Source: MED-G105 sp965263305
GTDB lineage: Bacteria > Pseudomonadota > Alphaproteobacteria > Caulobacterales > Parvularculaceae
Assembly (NCBI GenBank): GCA_965263305.1
Contig: OZ253666.1
Location: forward strand, 992,001-1,056,000
Reading direction: 5' to 3'
Length of the DNA stretch: 64,000 bases
Positions 46,297 through 54,719 of this stretch are shown piece by piece. A program made the translations under genes and the position numbers. The notes under the pieces were generated by a model, which was not told the DNA's origin, did no database searches, and saw nothing but the letters and a program-made list of their open reading frames with translations. Numbering within the stretch: position 1 is the first letter of the stretch; each line of letters opens with the position of its first letter.

Positions 46297-47010
46297 ATGA
46301 AACGGCATGGCTTTAATTCGGCGCGCCTTGGCCTTGCAGCCTCTGTCGCCATGGCGCTTAGCGTCGCCGGGTTGACGACGCCCGCGGCCGCAACGCCGAC
46401 GGTGGTTTTTGATTTCGGCGAGCTGACGGACGGCGCCTCCTTTAGCGGCGCCCTTGCGCCCAATGAGATCGCCTGGTTCAGCTTCACCCTCTCCTCCGGG
46501 ACCTTTGTCGATATCACCACCGCCCTGGGCGCCAATAGTCTGTTCCAAGAGGATACCTTGATCGGGCTCTACGACAATGACGGCAACCTGATCGCGTTTG
46601 ACAATGATGACGGCTTTGACGGCGACGGCGCCGACAGCGATGTATTTGGCGGCGACGGCGTCTTTGAGACGAGCCCCTTCCGCTCCACCCTCTCCTTCGG
46701 GACGGGCTCCGGCGAGGTCCTTGGCGATCCGACGGATCTTGGCGGCGACGGCATCGCCAATGGCGAAGACGGGGCGCTGCCCTTCTCCATCCGGTACTTC
46801 GTCGCCGTGGGCGAGTTTGACGTGATGTTCGGCGAGACGGATTTTGACGTGGTCTCCAGCGACGCCGACCTTGGCGGCGATTTCACCCTGTCGTTCCTCA
46901 CCGACAATATCTCCGAGGTGCCCATCCCGGGCGGCGCGCTCTTCATGATCAGCGGCCTCGCCGCCGGCCTATTGGGCCGCGCCCGCCAACGCCAACGGGC
47001 GGCAGGTTAG
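46297..47010 (+). CDS. Exported Asp/Gly-rich protein with PEP-CTERM-like VPxPGG sorting tail
   Basis: 237 residues from the ATG at 46297. Signal peptide (SARLGLAASVAMALSVAG ... AAATP), a beta-rich body with Asp/Gly/Asn repeats (LYDNDGNLIAFDNDDGF, DGDGADSDVFGGDG) that look like calcium sites, and a tail VPIPGGALFMISGLAAGLL followed by RARQRQR. That tail is the VPxP variant of PEP-CTERM sorting signals, cut by exosortase-like enzymes. No exosortase gene is in the window. A CtrA-type box lies 73 bases before the start, so expression may follow the cell cycle. Confidence 0.78.
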   Translation: MKRHGFNSARLGLAASVAMALSVAGLTTPAAATPTVVFDFGELTDGASFSGALAPNEIAWFSFTLSSGTFVDITTALGANSLFQEDTLIGLYDNDGNLIAFDNDDGFDGDGADSDVFGGDGVFETSPFRSTLSFGTGSGEVLGDPTDLGGDGIANGEDGALPFSIRYFVAVGEFDVMFGETDFDVVSSDADLGGDFTLSFLTDNISEVPIPGGALFMISGLAAGLLGRARQRQRAAG

Positions 47011-47021
47011 CACTAGAAACT

Positions 47022-47040
47022 TTCCGTTTGCGGAATTTTT
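47022..47040 (+). terminator. Weak terminator hairpin
   Basis: TTCCG-TTTG-CGGAA followed by TTTTT, 12 bases after the sorting-tail gene stop. The stem is only 5 bp, so efficiency is doubtful. Confidence 0.45.
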
Positions 47041-47087
47041 CTAATGGGATGGTGTGACGTGCGGTTGATCGTGAAACCGATCGTCGT

Positions 47088-47336
47088 TCAGAACCACCCA
47101 CGCTTCTTCTTCGTCGGCGCGTCATGTCCTAATGAAAAATCAGGTTCATCGTGTTTTGCGTTTTTTTGACCATCATCAACACGGCTGTTGTTCACGGCGG
47201 TCACGGTCTCCCCAATCGCCATATTCATATCGCTGATCGCCCCGCCAACCTCGTTGAAATTGTTATTTCTGTGGGTGGCGTCCACGCCCGTTGAGGTATC
47301 GGATAACGTTTCGGTCAACCAATGAAAAAGGCCCAT
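47088..47336 (-). CDS. Small hypothetical protein, 82 residues
   Basis: Function not recognised. An AGGGAGC site precedes the ATG. The protein is hydrophilic, with an amphipathic start (MGLFHWLTETLSD) and a basic tail (APTKKKRGWF). No signal peptide. It stands alone between the sorting-tail gene and the accessory patch. Confidence 0.55.
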   Translation of the reverse strand: MGLFHWLTETLSDTSTGVDATHRNNNFNEVGGAISDMNMAIGETVTAVNNSRVDDGQKNAKHDEPDFSLGHDAPTKKKRGWF

Positions 47337-47543
47337 GACGTGCTCCCTAGATGTTTGCCGCGTCAGATAAACTTAAGGCGGCTACACCCTGTTGCAAGGT
47401 TGGATCAGTGGGAAATTTCTGTGGACCGTGATCGCATGACAGGGGTTGGCTTCAAAATCCTCTTAGCGGACATAGCGAACACCTTTGTGTGCGTCTTCAG
47501 TGCTTTTTGAAATCTGGCGCGCCTCTCGAAGAAACAACTCCGA

Positions 47544-48131
47544 TTACCACTTAAGGTAAAACGTCCGGGACCTCTTTAGTTCCTGAGTAATGAGTGGGAT
47601 CGGATCAACGCGATTGGGTTCTGCGTCGTTGAAATGGTCATCGAGTTGGGGGAAACGATCTAAACAGTATCGAGCAAATCCTTTTCGATCGTCAATGATC
47701 TCGTGAAAGCATCCGACGAGGGCAGTGCTACTTAAGCTTAGTACGCTGAATTTCCCCCAATGTTCGAGCCCGCCGACGCTCTCCAGCGCCGCTGTTTTTA
47801 CGCGTTGTCCTTGAAGAAAGTCGGTTACCGACGCCATGGCCGCCACACGTAATTCAACATTGAAGCCGGATCCAATCGGTTTTCGCGTAAACACACGTAC
47901 GCCTTTGGCTTCGAGTTTACGTACAAACGCGGCAAAGTCAGCAATCAGTTCGTCGATCGCCGCATCATTTTCGATAAAATCGAAAAATGAACCGCTGAAT
48001 GAAATGTTCAGCACCTTCCGCAGATCGATCTTTTTGAAAATCGCGGTATTCGTCCGATCATCAATGCTCGATGGAGCAAGACCAACTTCTTGAGAAAAGT
48101 CTTCGATAATATTTGTTATTGGTTGCGGCAT
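47544..48131 (-). CDS. Hypothetical protein, 195 residues
   Basis: Function not recognised. AGGGGT lies before the ATG. Soluble alpha/beta composition with strands NISFSGSFFDF and FNVELRVAAMASV; no membrane helix or signal. It lies 49 bases after the ankyrin gene on the same strand and may share its transcript. Belongs to the accessory patch of unknown genes. Confidence 0.6.
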   Translation of the reverse strand: MPQPITNIIEDFSQEVGLAPSSIDDRTNTAIFKKIDLRKVLNISFSGSFFDFIENDAAIDELIADFAAFVRKLEAKGVRVFTRKPIGSGFNVELRVAAMASVTDFLQGQRVKTAALESVGGLEHWGKFSVLSLSSTALVGCFHEIIDDRKGFARYCLDRFPQLDDHFNDAEPNRVDPIPLITQELKRSRTFYLKW

Positions 48132-48180
48132 ACCCCTGCGCCTGATGCCTATTCAGTTGAACCATGGCGGAAGCGCGAAA

Positions 48181-48996
48181 CTAAGCTGCTGCACCGTTTT
48201 TGCGAAGCTTCGCCATCATTTCATGCTTGTCGCGGGTTTCCGCCATGAGCAATGGCGTGTAGCCGTCACGCTCGCCTATTGGATCGACGCCGCGCTGTAG
48301 CAGCGCCTCGGTCATAGCGGCGGCGTCTTTGTCGCTTAAGTCATTGCTCATCGCTGCTTCCATTAAGGCGTCCACTTGCCCCTCCATCGGTCCGGTATAG
48401 GTCGCAAACGGATCGGCCCCGCGCCTAAGCAATTCCATTGCCACGTCAAACGCGCCAGTTCGAATTGCCGCATGCAACGGCGTGCGACCATGCATACCGA
48501 CTTCAATATCGTCGCCGGCGTCCAACAGTCTCCTGACTTCGGATAGATCCCCTGCGTGGGCGGCTTTGAACAAGGCGTATGACGGCCGTTTCCCCTTTGG
48601 CGGTTTCTTTTCCTCGTCAATATCAACGACCAAGGAATCATCGACCTTCCAAGGATAGAGATTGATTGAAACCCCTGCCGCGTCCGCGGCTTCATCGAAA
48701 CAACCTTCGCCGATACCGTCGGACCACTGACCTTGTGTCAATTTAACGAGCTTGTCGATGCGCCACTGCTCGACAGTCTCGTTTGTCAGATAATCAGTGC
48801 GCACCCGCCACTCGTCGTTATCACTATCGAACACTAACTTGACATGACCGTCTTGGAAGTCGAAATCCAACAAACTGCCATACAGATAATCCACGCAGGT
48901 ATCCTTAGAGACGAGACCTTCATTAAGCGCCTCGCGTATATCGGTCTTTTTGGACTTGGCGCGCACTTCCGCGCGGCGGCTGATGGAGATAAGCAT
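48181..48996 (-). CDS. Ankyrin-repeat protein with unknown N-terminal domain
   Basis: 271 residues from the ATG at 48996, set by GGGAGG six bases upstream. Residues about 1-120 form an unassigned domain containing LTQGQWSDGIGEG. Three ankyrin repeats follow (LFKAAHAGDLSEVRRLLDAGD, GRTPLHAAIRTGAFDVAMELL, and a third ending GYTPLLMAETRDKHEMM). Ankyrins mediate protein binding; in bacteria such proteins often sit near toxin-immunity or catalase-like systems. No partner effector is seen beside it. Confidence 0.78.
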   Translation of the reverse strand: MLISISRRAEVRAKSKKTDIREALNEGLVSKDTCVDYLYGSLLDFDFQDGHVKLVFDSDNDEWRVRTDYLTNETVEQWRIDKLVKLTQGQWSDGIGEGCFDEAADAAGVSINLYPWKVDDSLVVDIDEEKKPPKGKRPSYALFKAAHAGDLSEVRRLLDAGDDIEVGMHGRTPLHAAIRTGAFDVAMELLRRGADPFATYTGPMEGQVDALMEAAMSNDLSDKDAAAMTEALLQRGVDPIGERDGYTPLLMAETRDKHEMMAKLRKNGAAA

Positions 48997-49207
48997 GTAC
49001 GCCTCCCATATGCACAATCTCACGAAAAACGATATCTGAGAATTGAAAGTCTTTCGTTAATGGTTGTCCGTAAAAACTTTCCAATCTTTAGACGATCTTT
49101 TCATTATTGAGGGCGATTTTCTTGGATCGGGACTTAATTCGTTTTCGCGTCCTAGAGTAAATATGTGAAGCGCTGGAAAACTTTGGTCACATCGCTTTGA
49201 TACGACT

Positions 49208-49585
49208 ATGACTGACAAAAACTCGCAATTGGAATTTTTGACCTCAGACGCGAATGCGCACGTCCTCGCCTTCTTGAGAGGTAAGCATTGCCATTCAGAT
49301 TCGGTGGAACCGCTAGACGCAATCATGCGCAAAATTGGCGGTGTGGAAGCCTACTGTCCAGATCCCCGAATGTTTAGCTATGTACTCTGGCATCGAAGCG
49401 ACATCGTGATTGGGTTTTGTGAGGGCATGCAGGCGGTTACCCTGCGGCTTCCGGGTCTTTCGCTCGCTGAGATCCTTTCCGATGGCGGCAAGCCGGTGGC
49501 CCCACTCGGCGCTGATTGGTACGCCTTTCCCTACAACGAACCAAAGTTGGAAATTTGGGCATTCCGCGCCGCAAAGGCTGCCTAA
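49208..49585 (+). CDS. Hypothetical protein, 125 residues
   Basis: Function not recognised. Small, soluble, with mixed alpha/beta pattern and several tryptophans (VLWHRSDIVIG, DWYAFPY, KLEIWAFRAAK). It opens a plus-strand run of accessory genes with its divergent neighbour 211 bases away. No clear ribosome site. Confidence 0.55.
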   Translation: MTDKNSQLEFLTSDANAHVLAFLRGKHCHSDSVEPLDAIMRKIGGVEAYCPDPRMFSYVLWHRSDIVIGFCEGMQAVTLRLPGLSLAEILSDGGKPVAPLGADWYAFPYNEPKLEIWAFRAAKAA

Positions 49586-49798
49586 CTTAAATAGACCGCC
49601 GGGTGAATGAGGTGGTTTAAATACTGAGCCCATCGTTTTCAAAAAAGTAAAGAAACTTGGCGATCATTTGTCTGCAATTGGCGCAGATGATTATCGATCG
49701 GATCTCAGCCGCCAGTTCAAAAGTGGCGCGACAGACGCAAAATTAGCACGCGCCCGGAGCCGCCGGATCAGAGGCGATAGAAAAAGGGGGATTTTTCG

Positions 49799-50575
49799 AT
49801 GGTATCGCGTCAACGAAGCTCAAGCGCGGGACAAAAGATTATATTTGTCGCCGTGGTCTCGATGGCGACTATTGTGGGCGCAATTTTCTTTGCGAACTCA
49901 GCGCCAAAGGCATTCACTGCGATTAAGCACGAAGGCCGGCTCGAAGCGATTGCGCGGATCGAGGGTAGGGTTGATTCATGCCGTTATAGCGTATCGACTT
50001 TCAGCCGTTCAAATGCAGCGCAAATGGTCGCGGCGGACCGCTCTACTGGTTGGGGCGATTGCACTGACGCCCGTCAAGCCGCGGAGCGCGATGGCTCAAC
50101 CTTTGGAAGCGTTGAAAGCCGGCAGTCATTCCTAGTCGCCTATCAGGACCAGAATGGTCACACAGTGCACGGCCATTGGTTTTCATTTACGCCAGATGCG
50201 TTCGCAATCGGCGATCATGTCATGATTACTTATGATCCCGAGGCGACACAGTCCTTGACAGTACTGCGCAAAGGCACAGAAAGATATGATCCGGATGGCA
50301 CCGTCGTCGGTGTAGACGATGCTGGCGCGGCCACGGAAATCTCAGAAGACGCACTGGCCGCAAGTGATAAGGAAAAGCCTGCATTCGATTCGTCCGCATA
50401 TCCGCTCCATGTACAGATCATTGGCAATATCATTCTAATCACCGTTTTTATTGGCATCCCCATTGGCGCAGTATGGACAGTGCGACGCTTGTTTCGAAAA
50501 GCCGGTGAAGGCGGAGCGAAGAGGAAAATGCGCAGCACATCAAACGCCCGAAACAGTCGTTTTTCCGCACAGTGA
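49799..50575 (+). CDS. DUF3592-like membrane protein, 258 residues
   Basis: Two hydrophobic helices (about 12-30 and 208-230) bracket a beta-rich periplasmic-looking domain with two cysteines (DSCRYSVSTF, GWGDCTDAR) and the DUF3592 pattern QNGHTVHGHWFSFTP with YDPEATQSLTVLRKG. Family function is unknown. AGGGGG precedes the ATG. Its stop overlaps the next gene's start (GTGA), so the two are coupled. Confidence 0.7.
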   Translation: MVSRQRSSSAGQKIIFVAVVSMATIVGAIFFANSAPKAFTAIKHEGRLEAIARIEGRVDSCRYSVSTFSRSNAAQMVAADRSTGWGDCTDARQAAERDGSTFGSVESRQSFLVAYQDQNGHTVHGHWFSFTPDAFAIGDHVMITYDPEATQSLTVLRKGTERYDPDGTVVGVDDAGAATEISEDALAASDKEKPAFDSSAYPLHVQIIGNIILITVFIGIPIGAVWTVRRLFRKAGEGGAKRKMRSTSNARNSRFSAQ

Positions 50576-51384
50576 CACAATTAGAGAAACGGCCAGAGAA
50601 ATTGCACTGGGAAGAGGACGAGGCGCGTCTGGAACTGGCGCTCTGGGTGGCTGACTACGCTAACGCAGCGTTGGCTGAGCGGGGCGCAACAGCCCTCATC
50701 AAGACTCTGAACCTTCCGCAAACAGAGATGTTTCGAATGGTTTCAAGCGGCCTGCAATTCAGTGAGAGAACTGCAATTAGAGAATCATTGTTTTCGCAGT
50801 CCTACGGTGATCGCGCAATCAAAAAGGCGGGTAGTCGCGCGAAATCCAATACAGCTTTTGCCGTGATGAACTACTTTCCCAATGATACCATTCCAGACCA
50901 ATCGGGTCGCTTTCACTTTCTCGGTTATTTCAAATATGATCCCATGGCGCCGGCTATTTCAGATTACTTGAAGGCTGAAAAAGAACGCGGGCGCGTTTCG
51001 ATCTGGGCAGGAAATTTCCGTTCGAGAAAGAGCATTGATGACTATTTCGGGCTACCCGATCATCTACCAAAAAATGACGGTCTCTGGACCGATTTTGAGA
51101 AAGATTTCGCAATTGAAAATATGGAGCGGGATTTTTCCGGCGTGGAAACTTCGCTCGACAGGCGCAATGAGAATCTCGCTAAATTAGCGCGTCAACTTGT
51201 TGAACGAACAGATGAAGATGCCATCATCTCCGCATTAGAGACGGTCCCGGATCTGAATTTCCTCTTTTTCGCTTACCGGTTTGATTACAAAGATCACCTT
51301 CAATTTGATACTGTTGAATTTAACAACGGCGAATGGATTTCTTTTCTCGGGTCGTTCGCGGGCGTCTGTCCCCGACAGGCGTAA
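50572..51384 (+). CDS. Hypothetical protein with immunity-protein-22-like C-terminal part
   Basis: 270 residues from a GTG that overlaps the DUF3592 gene stop by 4 bases. Residues 1-130 are unassigned. From about 135 the pattern RVSIWAGNFRSRKSIDDYFG, an acidic DFEKDFAIENMERDF, and a later NLFFFAYRF-type strand resembles Imm22-type immunity proteins (W-x-G-N-F, then D-Y-F). The similarity is by eye and weak. Coupled with the membrane protein upstream; no toxin gene is adjacent. Could be an orphan immunity gene. Confidence 0.45.
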   Translation: MTQLEKRPEKLHWEEDEARLELALWVADYANAALAERGATALIKTLNLPQTEMFRMVSSGLQFSERTAIRESLFSQSYGDRAIKKAGSRAKSNTAFAVMNYFPNDTIPDQSGRFHFLGYFKYDPMAPAISDYLKAEKERGRVSIWAGNFRSRKSIDDYFGLPDHLPKNDGLWTDFEKDFAIENMERDFSGVETSLDRRNENLAKLARQLVERTDEDAIISALETVPDLNFLFFAYRFDYKDHLQFDTVEFNNGEWISFLGSFAGVCPRQA

Positions 51385-51622
51385 ACTCTGGATTTAGACA
51401 TTTTATCCGATATTGGATCGCGAACGCCGACATTTCCGAATTGAGGATTAACTCGCCATTCACCTCGCCAAGCCTGAATGTGCATCAAGGGCCAATAAGC
51501 CCGTTCAAGCCACCTACTTTTATGTCCGCTTTTGCCCGCGTAACCGACATAGAAACCATCCGCCCCGGCAGGCGTCATCATTCAACAAAAGCCACCAGTT
51601 TCGCCTATCTGCGCCAACCGCC

Positions 51623-52384
51623 TTAAATATCCCAACTCGCATACATTGCTGTAAACGTCAGGGAATTGAAGGCGGCATGGGCGATCATGAGGGGCCAGAT
51701 GTTCTTTTTGTAGGCGAGGAGAAGCGCCCCGAGGGCGAGACCAATGCCGCCGGTGATGAAGAGCCCCCGCAGACCCAGATAATAGACGTGGCCGGCGCCG
51801 AAAATAATAGCCGGTAGAAGTATACTGAGGATTGTTGCGAGGGGTGATCGGCCCACAACTTCCTGCAATTGACCGATCATAAAGCCCCGGAAATATAATT
51901 CTTCAGCGGGCCCTGCGACCCATAAAATGGCAAGCCAGGTCAGGTAAAGCGGCGTGTTGCCAGCAAGGTCGCCAAACCGGTCGCTCGCTCCGGAAGGGTC
52001 CGGTTTCATAAAGGCAATGCCGAGGGCCTCCCCGCCGAAGGCGATCGCGAGGGCCGTCACCATGATGACGAAAAACGCCAATACGATTTGTGGAAGGAGT
52101 AAGAGCCACCCCTTTAGAGAGGTTATTGGCGTCAACCCAATCCACGACCAGCCCCGCCCCCGCGCGCGCAAATAGAAAAACAACAGCGCCAACATGAGCA
52201 CCAACGACACCGGCCCGCTATAGCGCCAAATCGCCTGATCAAGGAGAACCTTGAGCAAGTACCCAATGGTCGCGATAACGGCGAATTCAATGAAAAGACG
52301 CCGACGCGTCGGTTCACCTTGCGGTTGGGTGGGGTGGCGCCCGCGAAATTGAGAGTGGCGGTTATCTTCTGTGTTCGTCATCAC
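51623..52384 (-). CDS. CPBP family intramembrane protease
   Basis: 253 residues, about seven helices. The active-site pattern is EELYFRGFMIGQL (Glu pair near 161), then FGAGHVYYLG and a final HAAFNSLTF. CPBP (Abi/CAAX-like) proteases cut or process membrane substrates; some work in bacteriocin self-immunity. A soluble N-terminal 25 residues is polar. The neighbours do not identify a substrate. Confidence 0.9.
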   Translation of the reverse strand: MMTNTEDNRHSQFRGRHPTQPQGEPTRRRLFIEFAVIATIGYLLKVLLDQAIWRYSGPVSLVLMLALLFFYLRARGRGWSWIGLTPITSLKGWLLLLPQIVLAFFVIMVTALAIAFGGEALGIAFMKPDPSGASDRFGDLAGNTPLYLTWLAILWVAGPAEELYFRGFMIGQLQEVVGRSPLATILSILLPAIIFGAGHVYYLGLRGLFITGGIGLALGALLLAYKKNIWPLMIAHAAFNSLTFTAMYASWDI

Positions 52385-52430
52385 AAGACGGTACTCTAGC
52401 GAGGCGCCCGCAGGATAGAACGATTGTGCG

Positions 52431-53228
52431 CTAGGAAGATTTCCTGAAATACCGAAGCCAGTTTTTCGGCGTCATGCCATAGGTCTTCTTGAAATGGCGG
52501 TTAAAATGGCTTTGATCGGCAAAGGAACAGGCGTTTGAGGCGTCCGCGATGTCGCGGCCCTGTAGCAACAGGGCGCGGGCGCGATCGAGCCGGCGCATGA
52601 TCAGGTAGCGATAGGGGCTGGTGCCCATGATCGACCGGAAATCCCGCGATACCTGCCAGCGGTCCCTGCCGGTCGCTTGTTCTAGGGCGTTCATGGTGAA
52701 CCCGTCACATACCCTGTCATCAATGTATTCGCGGGCGCGCTGGACAGCCGCATAATCCGTTGAGTGATCATCACGCGGGTCATCTGATAGATCGACAAGC
52801 GTCATCGCGAGATCAAAAATCGTGTCATCGTATTCGGTCTGATCCAACGGGGCGTCAAGCTCTGATAGTAACGTATCAAGAATGGCGATCAGCCGTCTGC
52901 TGGATGAAACCCCCGTCGCCACAAATGGGAGTGGGCGCCCGCATAACGCATTCTGTATGTCGGCGGGGGCGATGCAGATGGAGCGATAGCCAAACCCGGC
53001 AGCGGTGCCGGCTTGCCCATCATGCAGTTCATCTGGATGCAGAACAACGGCGTTTCCAAATTGCGAGTGACGCATCTCGCCACGGTAATTAAAGCTTTGA
53101 ACACCCGAGATCGTCAGCGCAAGAGTATAGGTATCGTGGCGGTGCGGCGCATAGGCGACGCCATGAAAAAACGCCTCGATGCATTCTTTCGATCCCGTCG
53201 ATCGTCGAACCCAGCTTTGTTCCTTCAT
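52431..53228 (-). CDS. AraC-family transcription regulator
   Basis: 265 residues. A cupin-like N-terminal sensor (HRHDTYTLALTISGVQSF) and a C-terminal double HTH (residues about 165-260) with the AraC signature CSFADQSHFNRHFKKTYGMTP. Effector unknown. The nearest candidate targets are the CPBP protease gene behind it or an unlinked operon. Length is normal for AraC/XylS-type regulators with a sensing domain. Confidence 0.93.
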   Translation of the reverse strand: MKEQSWVRRSTGSKECIEAFFHGVAYAPHRHDTYTLALTISGVQSFNYRGEMRHSQFGNAVVLHPDELHDGQAGTAAGFGYRSICIAPADIQNALCGRPLPFVATGVSSSRRLIAILDTLLSELDAPLDQTEYDDTIFDLAMTLVDLSDDPRDDHSTDYAAVQRAREYIDDRVCDGFTMNALEQATGRDRWQVSRDFRSIMGTSPYRYLIMRRLDRARALLLQGRDIADASNACSFADQSHFNRHFKKTYGMTPKNWLRYFRKSS

Positions 53229-53318
53229 TTTCCGCCATCACCCCGCGAAATTTGGGCCGTATTTATGGGCCAACGCTTCCGACATGGTGGCTTAGGCGAG
53301 AAATTTCAACACCCCATA

Positions 53319-53807
53319 TCAAAAGGATAGAATATCGCCGAGGTTATTCATGATGGCGACGATGAAAATAACGCCGACAATTATGAGCGCTAACCATTGC
53401 AGCCATGTCATCATCAACACGGCGCCGCCAAGGGAGAAGCCGATCAATGCCGGCCCCTTTTGTTCGCGTAGGGATAATGCAATGAGAGCGACGAGCATTG
53501 AAAGGCCGGACAAGGAAATACCGGCGATCTGCATCGCGCGATCAGTATCAAACGGCGGCTTTTCCGGCGCCGGCGCAGGAGCGCCCGTCACGGCGCGTTT
53601 GGCGGCCTCTTTAATCTTCACAGCGGTGTCGACGATCTGGTCTTCGATGGGTGGGGCTGGGTTAAATGGCCCAGCAACCCAATTGATGACCGTTAAGAAC
53701 AACGCGACCGTGGCGATCGCCATGGCGATAATCCCGACACGGTTCGGTTTTTCCGCCAGATTTTCAGCCGATGGATTTGTCGGTGTTTCGGTCATGGTGT
53801 TCGTCAT
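53319..53807 (-). CDS. Hypothetical membrane protein, 162 residues
   Basis: Three hydrophobic helices (about 25-45, 95-115, 125-155) and a linker with repeated A/P/E (APAPAPEKPPF). Start at the ATG at 53807 with CCGGGG upstream; GTG-free. A TTAA-N7-TTAA box sits 44 bases before it. Family unrecognised. The box suggests cell-cycle control of a small inner-membrane protein. Confidence 0.68.
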   Translation of the reverse strand: MTNTMTETPTNPSAENLAEKPNRVGIIAMAIATVALFLTVINWVAGPFNPAPPIEDQIVDTAVKIKEAAKRAVTGAPAPAPEKPPFDTDRAMQIAGISLSGLSMLVALIALSLREQKGPALIGFSLGGAVLMMTWLQWLALIIVGVIFIVAIMNNLGDILSF

Positions 53808-53850
53808 CCCCGGTTGGGTTTTGCGCTCCAAATTTTTTGACGCAAAGCAA

Positions 53851-53865
53851 TTAACCCCTCGTTAA
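53851..53865 (-). promoter_or_regulatory. Candidate CtrA box (TTAA-N7-TTAA)
   Basis: TTAACCCCTCGTTAA, 44 bases before the ATG of the minus-strand membrane protein gene. Same half-site spacing as the box at 46209. Role inferred. Confidence 0.6.
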
Positions 53866-54006
53866 ATTTCAGTTTTGCGCGCTTAGCACCGGGGGCCGAA
53901 AGCCCCGTCTCCGCTAAAATACCCTGTAAAAGCGGTAAATTCCAGCGCGACGCTTGTCCTCCAGGAATAGCCTCGCCTTATTGATTTAGGACAAGTAGCG
54001 TCACGT

Positions 54007-54600
54007 TTATTCGAGTGGGATGATCTGATCCGCCAAATCGGCGATCGCGGTTTCACTATCCGTTAGCCCTAAAACTGACCGCATCATATCATCCGTATAG
54101 AGCGTTGCGATGCCTAGCACGGCGCCGACCGAATAGTGCAACAGGGTTTGCACCGATGCGCCATGTCGAAAACCCTTATCGTTTGCTTCGGCCACTGCAT
54201 TTGAAAGAACATCGACAAAGTCTTTCAGGGCGGCCTTCAGCGCCTCATCGGCGAAACGGCTGACATCAGGGTTCGTCATCACATTGAATTTTGCGCGGTT
54301 TTTTAACGCCCAGCGGATTGTGCTCTGAGCCATGACGTTTAAGCGCTGGGTGGGATCATCAATACGGGCGCGCTCGACATCTTCGAAAACCGCGTTTGTC
54401 AATTCCGCATACGCATCGCGCACGATCGCCGTTAGCAGATCGGCCTTGCTGGCGAAATGCCGGGTTGGCGCCGCATGGGAAACGCCCAGATCTTTGGCGA
54501 CTTTTCTGAGCGAAAGCCCCTCCACGCCGTCTTCGCCAATGACATCAATGGCGCGGCCCAAGAGCGCCGCCCGTAGATTCCCGTGATGATAAGTCGACAT
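54007..54600 (-). CDS. TetR-family repressor, divergent from alkB
   Basis: 197 residues; HTH near residues 25-45 (LSLRKVAKDLGVSHAAPTRHFASKADLL) and a TetR_C ligand domain after. AAGGGA precedes the ATG. It shares a 119-base gap with alkB, and that gap holds a large palindrome, so it most likely represses alkB and itself. A fatty acid or alkane-like ligand is plausible but not shown. Confidence 0.92.
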   Translation of the reverse strand: MSTYHHGNLRAALLGRAIDVIGEDGVEGLSLRKVAKDLGVSHAAPTRHFASKADLLTAIVRDAYAELTNAVFEDVERARIDDPTQRLNVMAQSTIRWALKNRAKFNVMTNPDVSRFADEALKAALKDFVDVLSNAVAEANDKGFRHGASVQTLLHYSVGAVLGIATLYTDDMMRSVLGLTDSETAIADLADQIIPLE

Positions 54601-54656
54601 TATTCAATCCCTTACTGGATTTTAGACCCTGAAAGAACGCTTGGCTGGGTTTGGCT

Positions 54657-54693
54657 TAAACCTCAATGTTGACAATGACAACATTGAGGTTTA
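54657..54693 (+). promoter_or_regulatory. 37-bp inverted repeat, likely TetR operator over the alkB promoter
   Basis: Arms TAAACCTCAATGTTG (54657-54671) and CAACATTGAGGTTTA (54679-54693) match perfectly around a 7-base centre. TTGACA at 54669-54674 lies inside the left arm and centre, as a -35 element would, and a weak TAccgT stands 17 bases later. Repressor binding here would block alkB transcription. Confidence 0.85.
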
Positions 54694-54719
54694 CCGTTGA
54701 TTAACCATAGGAGGCGCGG

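Noticed and set aside
49611..49799. Coding fragment ahead of the DUF3592 gene (KKLGDHLSAIGADDYRSD)
   Set aside because: It looks protein-like but has no start and runs into another frame; perhaps a remnant, not callable.
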